From the NCBI GenBank assembly GCA_964605775.1, contig CAZSDU010000019.1, positions 1 through 59,609 on the forward strand: a DNA stretch of 59,609 nucleotides, given 5' to 3'. Shown here piece after piece: positions 8,494-17,443 of this stretch (its first letter is position 1; every line of letters starts with the position of its first letter). Both the position numbers and the translations under genes were made by a program. This DNA comes from CAZSDU01 sp964605775. Its GTDB lineage: Bacteria > Bacteroidota > Bacteroidia > Bacteroidales > FEN-979. The notes beneath the pieces are model-generated. The model worked only from the letters and a program-made list of their open reading frames with translations. It had not been told where the DNA came from and did not search any database.

Positions 8494-10740
8494 TCAGGGC
8501 AGTATACTGATGGAGCCTGCTTTCAGCTTTTCAACCGACAGCAGGATCACTTCACCCGTGGCAGGCAGGCTGTATTCCGGTTCCTGCTGATGACCGGCAG
8601 TGGCTGAAATGGCATCTTTAATGGCTAACCATACGGAGAGTCCAAGCATGAAAGGCGGCTCTCCGATGGCTTTGCTTTTCAGAATGGTCCCAGGATTTGG
8701 AACATGTTTCAGTATCTCTACCCTGAAATTTTTGGGAATGTCGTTAATGGTTGGGATTTTATAGGTGTCGGGAGAATGAGTCAGTAAATTCCCTGTTTTA
8801 TCCCATTTGATTTCTTCAGTGGTGCACCATCCCACACCCTGAATAAAACCACCTTGTATCTGTCCCAGGTCGATCGCTTCGTTGATAGAATCTCCCGCGT
8901 CCTGAACAATGTCGGTACGCAGCAGGTTGTATTGCCCGGTCAGGGTATCAATCATGACTTCTGATACTGCCATTCCGTAGGAGAAGTAGAAGAATGGTTT
9001 TCCCTGTCCGCTTTCACGATCGAAAAAAATACCCGGAGTTCTATAGTAACCCGTAGCGCTCAGGCTTACCTGGTTGAGATGAGCCAGCTTGCATAATTCA
9101 TCAAAGGGGGTTTCCGGGGGAAGATTTTCCTTTTCAGTAAGTTCTTTCAGTCTTGCTTTGATTTTATCTATGGCATTTTTCACTGCCATGCCGTTGATAT
9201 CACTACCGGAAGATGCTGCCGTGGGAGAGGTGTTCGGCACCTTGGAGGTGTTGGTGGCATTCACTTTGATACGATCAGAAGAAATGCCCAGTTCCGTTGC
9301 TGCAATCTGTTGCATTTTGGTGTGAAGCCCTTGTCCCATTTCCGTACCTCCATGATTGACGAGAACGGTTCCGTCAGTGTAAATATTTACCAGGGCTCCG
9401 GCTTGGTTGAGGAAGGATGAGGTAAAGGATATCCCGAATTTTACCGGCATTAAAGCCAGGCCTTTTTTGTTGAATTCATTATCAGCGTTAAACTTCTCAA
9501 TTCCTGCCTTGCGTTCGGAATACCCGGATGATTTCATCAGCTTTTCATACATCAGGAACAAGCGGTTGTTCTCTATTTTCTGACCATAAGGAGTCAGGTT
9601 ACTATGCTCAGACCGGTAAAAATTCAGCAAGCGGAGTTCCGTAGCATCTTTTTTCAGGAACCTGGCCATACAGTCGATGGCATTTTCGATTACCGCCATA
9701 CCCTGAGGTCCACCGAATCCGCGGAAAGCAGTGTTTGAAGGGAGATTGGTCTTCCAGGCTTTCCCTGTGATGCTGACAGAAGGGATGAAATAAGCATTAT
9801 CGCCATGAAGCATTGCTCTTTCCAGGATGGCCCTTGAAAGATCAGTTGAAGAGCCTGCATCTGCATTTAATTCGACTTTGTAGGCCAGGATCAGTCCCTT
9901 TTCATCAAAACCAATTTCATAACGGGATAAAAACCGATGTCTTTTCCCGGTCATGATCTGGTCGTCATCGCGAAAGAGGTGAATTTTTACCGATCTTTTG
10001 GTGGCATTGGCCAGAAGAGAAGCCCAGGCAGCCACATGATTTCCCTGGGTTTCCTTACCCCCGAATCCACCTCCCAGGCGTTTGACTTCCACTTCTACTT
10101 CATTTTTTGCAATACCCAGTACTTCTGCTACGATGGCCTGTGTTTCGGAAGGATTCTGGCTGGAAGCGAACACCTTCATTTCCCTGCCTTCCCCGGGCAT
10201 GGCCAGGGCGGTCTGGGTTTCCAGGTACCAGTGTTCCTGTGCTCCGGTTTTTAATTCCCCGTGGATCACATGCGGGCAGTTTTTTAGGGCGGTTTCAGGG
10301 TTGCCTCTTTCAATTTTACGGGTCGGGGCAATCAGATCATTTTTAGAGATGGCAGATTCAATGTCTAAAATGGCTTCCAGGGGTTCATAGTCAATGACGA
10401 TACGTTTTTCAGCTTTTATCGCGGCTTCTTCATTTTCGGCGGCGATCAGGGCAATGGCCTGACCAATAAAAGTGGTCTCTGATGCAGCCAGGCAGGGTTC
10501 GTCATGAATGATTGGTCCCATCTGGTTTTCACCGGGAATATCAGAAGCGGTAAGCACAGCATGAACACCCTGAACTTTCAGCGCTTCTGAAACATCAATC
10601 CGCAGAATTCCTGCATGGGCATGAGGACTGAATACGACTTTCCCCAGTAGCAATTGTTCATTCACCGGCATGTCGTCAATATAGACCGATTCGCCGGTTA
10701 CATGCCGGATGGCGCTGTCATGACGGAGTGGTGTCGACAT
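8494..10740 (-). CDS. xdhB: Xanthine dehydrogenase-type hydroxylase, molybdenum subunit
   Basis: The 748-residue large subunit of a xanthine oxidase-family enzyme binds the molybdopterin cofactor and hydroxylates purines such as hypoxanthine or xanthine. Visible features are the cofactor motif RLGGGFGGKE, the substrate Arg region NTAFRGFGGPQG, MGQGLHTKMQQIA, and GEPPFMLG with the base-catalyst Glu near the C-terminus. Length and order match the separate-subunit XdhB form. It overlaps xdhA by 23 bp and will be translated with it. The presence of the Arg and Glu of true purine hydroxylases argues against an aldehyde or nicotinate enzyme, but substrate cannot be fixed from sequence. Confidence 0.9.
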   Translation of the reverse strand: MSTPLRHDSAIRHVTGESVYIDDMPVNEQLLLGKVVFSPHAHAGILRIDVSEALKVQGVHAVLTASDIPGENQMGPIIHDEPCLAASETTFIGQAIALIAAENEEAAIKAEKRIVIDYEPLEAILDIESAISKNDLIAPTRKIERGNPETALKNCPHVIHGELKTGAQEHWYLETQTALAMPGEGREMKVFASSQNPSETQAIVAEVLGIAKNEVEVEVKRLGGGFGGKETQGNHVAAWASLLANATKRSVKIHLFRDDDQIMTGKRHRFLSRYEIGFDEKGLILAYKVELNADAGSSTDLSRAILERAMLHGDNAYFIPSVSITGKAWKTNLPSNTAFRGFGGPQGMAVIENAIDCMARFLKKDATELRLLNFYRSEHSNLTPYGQKIENNRLFLMYEKLMKSSGYSERKAGIEKFNADNEFNKKGLALMPVKFGISFTSSFLNQAGALVNIYTDGTVLVNHGGTEMGQGLHTKMQQIAATELGISSDRIKVNATNTSKVPNTSPTAASSGSDINGMAVKNAIDKIKARLKELTEKENLPPETPFDELCKLAHLNQVSLSATGYYRTPGIFFDRESGQGKPFFYFSYGMAVSEVMIDTLTGQYNLLRTDIVQDAGDSINEAIDLGQIQGGFIQGVGWCTTEEIKWDKTGNLLTHSPDTYKIPTINDIPKNFRVEILKHVPNPGTILKSKAIGEPPFMLGLSVWLAIKDAISATAGHQQEPEYSLPATGEVILLSVEKLKAGSISILP

Positions 10741-12172
10741 AAAATTTCAATAAAAGGTTTTTCCCCACTTTCTTTCTGTATTCAGCTTCAGAACGGGCGT
10801 CGGAAATAGGATTAAATTCTTCTTCAATGAAAAGCATAGCTTCTTCAATGATGGATCTCGACCAGATTTTTCCCCGAAGGAAATTTTCTGTCTTAACAGC
10901 ACGTTTGGTCATGGCCGCTATTCCGCCATATGCTATTAAGATTTCGGAGATCAATCCATCCGTGAGGATAATTCTGAAAGCCCCGCTGACCGTTGATATG
11001 TCAAGATCTTTCCGCTTCGAGACCTTGTAGGATCTGATGCGGTCGTCAGGTCCGGGCTTTGGAATGCGGATTTCCGTGATCAGTTCGTCCTGATTCAAAT
11101 CAGTCTGGCGGTATCCTGTAATGAAGGTCTCAATGGGTAATATTCTCTCAGATGAAGAGGAACGCAGCACCACGATCGCCTTATATACAAACAGCAGCGG
11201 AAGGAGGTCGCCGATGGGAGAGGCAGAACCCACATTTCCGCCGATGGTGGCCAGGTTCCTGATTTGCAGGGAGCCGAAAACCTTAAGTATGCCGTGCAAT
11301 CCCGTAAGCTTACCGGCAGTGAAATGTTTCAGTTGTTCCAATGACAAACCGCCGCCAATAACAAATTCAGATTTGTTTTCCTTCCAGGTTTTCAATCCCT
11401 CTACTGCCGAGAGGTCAAGGATCTCTTTCAGGATTTCTTTTTTCTTCGTCTGCCTTAAGGCGACATCTGTGGAGCCGTTAATCACTATTGCTTCCGGGAA
11501 TTCATGTCGTAGCCTTAAGGCTTCTGACAGGGAAAAGGGTTTATAATAAGTCTGTACAGGGGTTCTGATCTCAATGGTTTCTTTATTTTCATTAATGGAT
11601 GTCAATAAGGCAAGGGTTTCTTTTTCTTGGTCTGAAAAATGGTCTTTCCCATGATTTTTGCAGGCTTTTTGCGCTGCTTCAAGGATAGGCTGATAACCCG
11701 TGCACCGGCAGAGATTCCCGGTCAGGGCATCTTCAATGATTTCCCTTGAAGGCTGATGATGGTTTTTATACAGGCCAAACAGCGACATGATGATGCCGGG
11801 AGTACAGTATCCGCATTGGGTTCCGTTCGTTTCAACCAGCATTTGCTGAACCGGATGCAACATCTGTTTGCCATCGACAATTTTTGCCAGGTTTTCCACA
11901 GTGATCAATTGTTTGCCATGGATCATGGGGAGGAAGACCAGGCAGGAATCCAGGGCTTTATAAACCAGCTTTCCATGGATGTTCATCTCTGCCACTACGA
12001 TGGTACAGGCTCCGCAATCTCCTTCGGCACAACCTTCTTTAACGCCTTTGTGGGAAGGATAAGAACGGAGGTAATTCAGCACGGTGGTAGTGGGTTTCAG
12101 CTCAGAAGATTTCCGGAAATCAATTTCCGTGATTTTATCATCAAGCACAAACTTGATCGTTTGCTGTACCAT
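10718..12172 (-). CDS. xdhA: Xanthine dehydrogenase-type hydroxylase, FeS/FAD subunit
   Basis: The 484 residues combine the two electron-transfer parts. The N-terminal plant-type [2Fe-2S] domain has CAEGDCGACTIVV, followed by the second cluster domain with CGYCTPG and CRCTGYQPILEA. After residue about 200 comes the FAD domain with NGSTDVALRQ and GGNVGSASPIGDLLP, then the C-terminal CO-dehydrogenase flavoprotein domain. This fused layout is the XdhA of two-subunit bacterial xanthine dehydrogenases. Electrons pass from the Mo centre in XdhB over the clusters to FAD and then NAD or another acceptor. The 3' end overlaps xdhB by 23 bp and the start overlaps the xdhC stop by one base. Confidence 0.92.
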   Translation of the reverse strand: MVQQTIKFVLDDKITEIDFRKSSELKPTTTVLNYLRSYPSHKGVKEGCAEGDCGACTIVVAEMNIHGKLVYKALDSCLVFLPMIHGKQLITVENLAKIVDGKQMLHPVQQMLVETNGTQCGYCTPGIIMSLFGLYKNHHQPSREIIEDALTGNLCRCTGYQPILEAAQKACKNHGKDHFSDQEKETLALLTSINENKETIEIRTPVQTYYKPFSLSEALRLRHEFPEAIVINGSTDVALRQTKKKEILKEILDLSAVEGLKTWKENKSEFVIGGGLSLEQLKHFTAGKLTGLHGILKVFGSLQIRNLATIGGNVGSASPIGDLLPLLFVYKAIVVLRSSSSERILPIETFITGYRQTDLNQDELITEIRIPKPGPDDRIRSYKVSKRKDLDISTVSGAFRIILTDGLISEILIAYGGIAAMTKRAVKTENFLRGKIWSRSIIEEAMLFIEEEFNPISDARSEAEYRKKVGKNLLLKFYVDTTPS

Positions 12173-12954
12173 TATTCTTGACCGTTGTTATGTATCAATG
12201 TATTCCTGACATCAATCAGTCTGGCCAGAATACTGATGGCGATTTCCTGAGGGGTTTCTACCTTGAACTTGATACCGATGGGCATGTCGATCTGATTGAT
12301 TTCTTCAGGAGTCAGCAGTTTCTCCTCCAGAAAACGCCTGGTAGCAGTTTCAACTTTACGTTTACTGCCAAGCATTCCCAGATATGCATGGGGTTTACGG
12401 GCGACCCTGAGCAGAATCTCCTCGTCATAGGCATGTTTTGGCGTCACGATGACGATGTATGTATTCAGGTCGAAAATGATTTCTTCGATGGCCTGGAAAT
12501 AATCATGGTTTATACATTTGCAGTGCTGAAAGCAGGGATCCTGAAAAATAGTATCTCTCGGATCAATGACCGTTACCCAAAAATCAAGTTCCTTTGCAAA
12601 GCAGGATAATGCCTTCCCGATATGGCCGGCTCCGAAAATGTGCAATTTCTGAGCCAGGTTGATCGGTTCGATATACACCTCCATAAACCCTCCGCATTGC
12701 ATGGTCAGGTCTTCTTCGAGCTGAAAGGAAATTTTTTGGGGTTTTCCGGAAGCAATAATTTCTGACGCCCTTGACGCAACTTCTTTTTCAACCGCTCCTC
12801 CACCGATACTGCCAAAGATTTTTCTATCTCCGTAAACGATCATTTTCGATCCTTCTTTTCTGGGTGTGGATCCCCTGGTTTCGATGACGATACAAAGCGC
12901 TGCAGGAATCTGTGCGTTGATAATCTCTTCCACTTTTGACAATATCTTCTGCAT
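12172..12954 (-). CDS. xdhC: XdhC-family molybdenum cofactor insertion protein
   Basis: The 260-residue protein has the XdhC/CoxI N-terminal domain (VIETRGSTPRKEGSKMIV, GSIGGGAVE) and a Rossmann-like C-terminal half with HIFGAGHIGKAL and VTVIDPRD. XdhC binds the molybdenum cofactor, protects it, promotes its sulfuration and passes it to the large subunit of xanthine dehydrogenase. It is the first gene of the minus-strand operon, and its ATG at 12954 is 80 bp from the divergent gene at 13035, so the operon promoter should lie in that gap; I saw no clear TAnnTTTG element there. Confidence 0.9.
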   Translation of the reverse strand: MQKILSKVEEIINAQIPAALCIVIETRGSTPRKEGSKMIVYGDRKIFGSIGGGAVEKEVASRASEIIASGKPQKISFQLEEDLTMQCGGFMEVYIEPINLAQKLHIFGAGHIGKALSCFAKELDFWVTVIDPRDTIFQDPCFQHCKCINHDYFQAIEEIIFDLNTYIVIVTPKHAYDEEILLRVARKPHAYLGMLGSKRKVETATRRFLEEKLLTPEEINQIDMPIGIKFKVETPQEIAISILARLIDVRNTLIHNNGQE

Positions 12955-13034
12955 GGTTGTTTGTTGATAGAGACCAGGGCTGAGTGTAAAATTACATAAT
13001 AAAGTGAAATAGTAATAAATTAGCAGGTTAAATC

Positions 13035-14804
13035 ATGTCCCTGATGCAGCATATTCCCTTTCCCCCGCTTCGGACTGTCTGGCTGAAAGCCGCTGTGGTG
13101 GGAAGTTTATGGGCATCGGTAGAGATCATCCTGGGCAGTTTCCTTCACAATCTGCGTTTCCCATTCTCCGGTGCGATCTTGTCTTTTTTTGGGGTTTACC
13201 TGATCATTTCTTTTTTTCAGATCTGGAAAGAACGCGGGCTGATATGGAGAGCCGGTCTGATTTGTGCATTGATGAAATCCATTTCTCCCAGCGCCATCAT
13301 TCTTGGTCCTATGTTCGGTATTATGACGGAAGCTTTCCTCATGGAGTTTTTCATTTTATTGTTTGGGAAAAATATGCTGGGATATATGGCAGGTGGAGCT
13401 TTTGCAGTCTTCTCCACCCTGATGCAAAAAGTAATCAATCTGTTGATTCTTTACGGATTTGACCTGTTGCAGATTCTCAAAGGAATGTACGATTTTTTTA
13501 TTCGCCACCTCAGGCTTTCCGACCATCATCCGGTTTGGTTGCTTTTTTTCATTGCTGCATTGTATTTGTTGGCTGGGGTGATTGCAGCTGTTTTGGGTTA
13601 CCGTTCAGGCAACCGTTATCTTTACCAACAGAAAACAGAAGAAAGCGCAAAAAAAGTTTCCTTGCAAGCCGTAAATTTGGTTAGATCAACCGGGAAACCA
13701 GGCGCTTATTCCATCTATAGCCTTGTTTTGGCGATTATTTCAATGAGCCTCTGTCTTCTTCTGCTCAATAACAATTGGATCATTCCTGCTCTGATTGTTG
13801 CCTTTTTTTTCCTGGGATTTAGCTTTTTCCGCTACGGAAAATCTTTAAAACGTCTGATGAAACTGGCTTTATGGCTACAGTTTTTTCTGATTACTTTCCT
13901 GGCTTCTTTTTTATGGAATAGTATTGCCGGAAATGCATTTTTCAGCATGGATGGTTTGATGGTGGGTCTGAAAATGATATTCAGGGCCATCCTTTTTATT
14001 ACAGGCTTTTCTGTCATCAGTATTGAATTGAGGAATCCTTTGATCAAATCCATATTGTATAAAAAGGGATTTTCAAGTTTATATCAGTCCTTATCCCTTT
14101 CCTTTTCTGCCTTACCGGGAATAATCTCGTCCATGCCGGAATCAAAGGTCTTGCTGAAAAAACCTTTCCAGGCTTTTTCTGTCCTCTTTCAGCAGGCAGA
14201 AGGATTGCTGAAGCAGTTTGAATCAGACCATCGCATGAGGCCTCCTGTCGTCATCATTACCGGTGACATTCAACAGGGGAAGACAAGTTTTGTTCAAACC
14301 ATTGTTCAGAAACTTAAGGACAGGGGATACCAGATTTCGGGATTTTTAGCTATAGCGATCATGGAAGGTCAGCAGCGGTCGGGTTTTCAGCTATTCAATA
14401 TCCAAACCTCAGAAACTATTGGGTTATGCTCATTAAAACCGGTTCAGGGCTGGATAAAACAAGGGTCTTTTTATTTCAATCCGCTTGGATTACAAAAAGG
14501 AAATGAAATTTTGTCCGGCATTATTCCCGACCATGTTCACATAGTCGTGGTTGATGAAGTCGGACCCTTAGAATTATCGAATCAGGGCTGGGCGAAAGCA
14601 ATGGGTGATCTATGTCAGACAACACAGATCCCACAGCTTTGGGTGGTCAGGAAAAGCCTGGTGGATAAAGTCGCCCGGAACTGGAATGTCGGAGATGTAT
14701 TCATTTTTGATATCGTGAACGATAGCAGTGAAGCAGTGATCAACAAGCTGGAAGATCTTTTTCAATCAGGCTACGGAAATCCTCATAATCCTCCGGGGTA
14801 TTGA
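13035..14804 (+). CDS. Polytopic membrane protein fused to THEP1-type NTPase
   Basis: A 589-residue protein of unusual make-up. Residues 1 to about 200 hold five or six hydrophobic segments (SLWASVEIILGSF, FGVYLIISFF) that resemble a substrate-binding S component of ECF transporters. Residues 215-350 hold a second membrane block resembling EcfT/CbiQ proteins (LKMIFRAILFITGFSVISIE). From about residue 403 comes a soluble nucleoside-triphosphatase of the THEP1/NTPase_1 family with Walker A GDIQQGKTS at 410-418 and Walker B VVVDEVGPLEL near 505. The S/T component likeness is my inference from hydrophobicity and motif pattern. It is divergent from the xdh operon and converges on mocA, so a role in molybdenum-enzyme supply or purine uptake is plausible but unproven. 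Confidence 0.7.
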   Translation: MSLMQHIPFPPLRTVWLKAAVVGSLWASVEIILGSFLHNLRFPFSGAILSFFGVYLIISFFQIWKERGLIWRAGLICALMKSISPSAIILGPMFGIMTEAFLMEFFILLFGKNMLGYMAGGAFAVFSTLMQKVINLLILYGFDLLQILKGMYDFFIRHLRLSDHHPVWLLFFIAALYLLAGVIAAVLGYRSGNRYLYQQKTEESAKKVSLQAVNLVRSTGKPGAYSIYSLVLAIISMSLCLLLLNNNWIIPALIVAFFFLGFSFFRYGKSLKRLMKLALWLQFFLITFLASFLWNSIAGNAFFSMDGLMVGLKMIFRAILFITGFSVISIELRNPLIKSILYKKGFSSLYQSLSLSFSALPGIISSMPESKVLLKKPFQAFSVLFQQAEGLLKQFESDHRMRPPVVIITGDIQQGKTSFVQTIVQKLKDRGYQISGFLAIAIMEGQQRSGFQLFNIQTSETIGLCSLKPVQGWIKQGSFYFNPLGLQKGNEILSGIIPDHVHIVVVDEVGPLELSNQGWAKAMGDLCQTTQIPQLWVVRKSLVDKVARNWNVGDVFIFDIVNDSSEAVINKLEDLFQSGYGNPHNPPGY

Positions 14805-15339
14805 TATTCCAATGAATTCTTTCATCGGGGAAGGGAACTTCTTTCCGGGGAAACATCTTCAATGCTTCCTTCAGATTGTTTATGTTGTTCATAGACTGCA
14901 AGTACTGACAGACTTTATGCCCCAAAAGTATGGGATGTCCTCCTTTTCCTTTATATACGGGAACGACATATCCATCCGGTTGAAGGAAATCGGCCAGTTT
15001 TCCAAGCAAGCCGGATTCGACAAATGGGTTATCGACATTTTGCAGAAAACAGGCCTGACCTGGCAGAATCTGTCTGAAACCCAGCTGAAGGGAATGATAA
15101 CGACCGAGATCAGGCTGGGGATTAACAACATATATGACATTTCTTTTTTTCTGTGCCGGAAGGGGGAACTTTTCATTCACCACCATGACTACCGGATCGC
15201 AGCCTGAATCCAGAAACCCGCGGATCAAGTATCCGGCGAAACTCATGCCATTGGCATGATGTAACAGGGCCTTGTCTGTCCCCATTCTGCCGGAATTACC
15301 GGCTGCAAGAATGATTGCCGGGATTCGCGGGTTTTCCAT
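14740..15339 (-). CDS. mocA: MocA-like molybdenum cofactor cytidylyltransferase
   Basis: The 199-residue nucleotidyltransferase has the MobA-like signature ILAAGNSGRMGTDKALL at the N-terminus, a QNVDNPFV segment for the metal-binding Asp, and GGHPILLGHKV in the middle. MocA adds CMP to molybdopterin to make the MCD cofactor used by xanthine dehydrogenase-family enzymes, which suits the xdhABC operon nearby. A MobA making the guanine form is the alternative; the GGHP motif and context favour MocA. The last 65 bp of the coding region overlap the 3' end of the convergent NTPase fusion gene, so the two transcripts are antisense there. Confidence 0.8.
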   Translation of the reverse strand: MENPRIPAIILAAGNSGRMGTDKALLHHANGMSFAGYLIRGFLDSGCDPVVMVVNEKFPLPAQKKRNVIYVVNPQPDLGRYHSLQLGFRQILPGQACFLQNVDNPFVESGLLGKLADFLQPDGYVVPVYKGKGGHPILLGHKVCQYLQSMNNINNLKEALKMFPRKEVPFPDERIHWNINTPEDYEDFRSLIEKDLPAC

Positions 15340-15389
15340 AATTTTTTCTGCAATATTATCATTTATTTTTTACTTTTACCTTTCCTAAA

Positions 15390-16574
15390 ATGTATGTTCA
15401 GATGTCAGATGATTATATCCTCAACAGGAGGGAATTTCTAAGGACCACTGCCGCCATCGGCACCGGTGTCATTGTTGCATCCGCTTTACCCGAGAAGGTT
15501 TTTTCCCTGGATACTAAACCTGCAGAAAAACCGGCCACCAACCTTCAGGATGCACTCAAATATCCCCGTAATCAAGATTCCATGCCCGGAAAGATTCCGG
15601 CGAAAGTAGTGGAAGTGGATCATGCCGGAGCGGTCATTGAAAACAAGCCGGACGCCAAAGCAGTTCATGCCATGATCACTGCCGGAATACTCGCCCTCAC
15701 CGGCGCTACCGATCTGAAAAAAGCCTGGCAGACCTTTTTCAGCCCCGGAGATCGCATAGGTATCAAGGTCAACCCCGTGGCAGGGAAAGAACTTTCTACC
15801 AGCCTGGAAGTCACCCGAGAAGTGATTTCCCAACTGGTGGAAGCCGGGATCCCGGTGAAAAATATTTTAATCTGGGATCGTCGTGAATTTGAACTCGAAG
15901 AAACCGGATTTACTCCGGAAAACTTCCCCGGGATTGCCATCAAAGGAACTGAATGCAAAATTGAAGGATCTTTTACCGATGCTGCCGGAAAGTTGTATTC
16001 TGAGCAGCGCATCGATAAAGACTGGTATTACTGGGCCGATGTAGAAGGAAAATACGATGCGGAAACCCTGCCATACATGGTGAATGAAGGAAAATTCTCC
16101 TATTTCACAAAAATCTGTACACAGGAAGTGGATAAGATCATTAATATTCCCATCCTGAAAAATGCCGGTGCTTCGGTAACCCTTTGCCTGAAAAACCTTG
16201 CTTATGGCGCCATCACAAACACAGGGCGTTTACATAAGGATCTCTGGTCGGAAACTTCGGCCGAAGTCTGTGCTTTCCCTCCTTTGCGGGATAAAGTGGT
16301 ACTGAATATCGTCGATGGACTCAGGGGTTGCTTTAATGGAGGTCCTGGGTACAACCCCCAGTATCTTTTCGATTTTAAATGTATGCTGTTCGGGACGGAT
16401 CCTGTTGCTGTCGACCGCATCGGCTATGAGATCATTCAGCAAAAAAGAAGAGCTGAAGGAATTCAGAAAGAGGAGTCCCCCCGTGGCCGGCAATTCATGA
16501 TAATGGCTCAGGAACTTGGACTGGGTACCCAGGATCTGGAGAAGATCACATGGAATAAAATTGAACTCATCTAA
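15390..16574 (+). CDS. Tat-exported DUF362 protein
   Basis: The 394 residues begin with a twin-arginine signal, NRREFLRTTAAIGTGV, ending near residue 35, so the folded protein should be sent to the periplasm. The rest matches DUF362 proteins: RIGIKVNPV-like GIKVNP, the segment INIPILKNAGASVTLCLKN with the conserved Lys and Cys, and the C-terminal FGTDPVAVDRIGYEII. Many DUF362 proteins carry 4Fe-4S ferredoxin motifs, but none is seen here. Function is unknown. Start may be Met1 or Met5. Its TAA is followed at once by the ATG of the next gene, which shows tight coupling. Confidence 0.8.
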   Translation: MYVQMSDDYILNRREFLRTTAAIGTGVIVASALPEKVFSLDTKPAEKPATNLQDALKYPRNQDSMPGKIPAKVVEVDHAGAVIENKPDAKAVHAMITAGILALTGATDLKKAWQTFFSPGDRIGIKVNPVAGKELSTSLEVTREVISQLVEAGIPVKNILIWDRREFELEETGFTPENFPGIAIKGTECKIEGSFTDAAGKLYSEQRIDKDWYYWADVEGKYDAETLPYMVNEGKFSYFTKICTQEVDKIINIPILKNAGASVTLCLKNLAYGAITNTGRLHKDLWSETSAEVCAFPPLRDKVVLNIVDGLRGCFNGGPGYNPQYLFDFKCMLFGTDPVAVDRIGYEIIQQKRRAEGIQKEESPRGRQFMIMAQELGLGTQDLEKITWNKIELI

Positions 16575-17441
16575 ATGGATCCTATGAATTATCTGAAAAT
16601 ACTTTGTTTTCTTTTTTTTACTTTCACCCTATCCACCCCTTCCCGGGGTATTGTTCCCCTTGAAATCACCGATATTCCTCAGGCCATGATCAATGCACCT
16701 CAAACCTATGACGGGGAATCCTTATGGGGCTATATCGATGGCGGAGCCGATATCTTTTTGGAATACGGATTTCAGTCCTTGATGGTTCAGGAACTCATCT
16801 GGAACAGTGAAAAGATCAAAGTTGAAGTATACCTGATGAAAACCCCTGAAGGGGCTTTTGGAATATATTCTACTTCGGTAATCAAATGTCAGCAACGGGA
16901 TACCCTGAATACCATTGATTGTGTATCCCGGTTTCAATATCAATCGGCCTATGGTAAGCTGTATATTACGGTCACCTGTGAATCCGGTTCATCGGGAGCA
17001 CAAAAGCTTTTCTTTCCCATCGCCCGTATAATCATGCAAAAAAATCCTCAGGCTGTGTTAGAATTCCCCGATGTTTTCACTCAGGACAGAATGCTTGAGT
17101 ACCGGAAAAATCTGGTTTACCTACAAGGATCACTGGGCTTACAGAACAGCTTGTTCCCTTGGCAGAATCTCTTACTTGGGATTCATTTTGAAATGTATGC
17201 CATCATGATTCCCGATCAGGTGGCAGACATCTATTTTGCCCGCATCACTTTCCCGGATATTCAGTCTCAGATGCGTTTTCTGACAGCTGCCGGAATGATA
17301 AGGCAATATCAACCTGTCCCTAATGTGACAACCGCTAATGGTCTGTACCGGGAATTTCAGCAGGTAGATGCCAGGACAATTTACTTCCTGGAACGCCAGG
17401 AACCTTATCCCATCAATGCACTTATTCACCTGATGAAATAG
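16575..17441 (+). CDS. DUF6599-like exported protein
   Basis: A 288-residue protein with a signal peptide (ILCFLFFTFTLSTPSRG); the ATG at 16584 gives a better signal start than the one at 16575. The mature part has the segment SLWGYIDGGADIFLEYGF and KTPEGAFGIYS, which I recognise as typical of DUF6599, a family of unknown function often placed beside Tat-exported DUF362 proteins. No catalytic motif is seen. It sits directly between the DUF362 gene (zero gap) and the histidine kinase gene (2-bp gap), so the three are probably one operon. Confidence 0.7.
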   Translation: MDPMNYLKILCFLFFTFTLSTPSRGIVPLEITDIPQAMINAPQTYDGESLWGYIDGGADIFLEYGFQSLMVQELIWNSEKIKVEVYLMKTPEGAFGIYSTSVIKCQQRDTLNTIDCVSRFQYQSAYGKLYITVTCESGSSGAQKLFFPIARIIMQKNPQAVLEFPDVFTQDRMLEYRKNLVYLQGSLGLQNSLFPWQNLLLGIHFEMYAIMIPDQVADIYFARITFPDIQSQMRFLTAAGMIRQYQPVPNVTTANGLYREFQQVDARTIYFLERQEPYPINALIHLMK

Positions 17442-17443
17442 CC

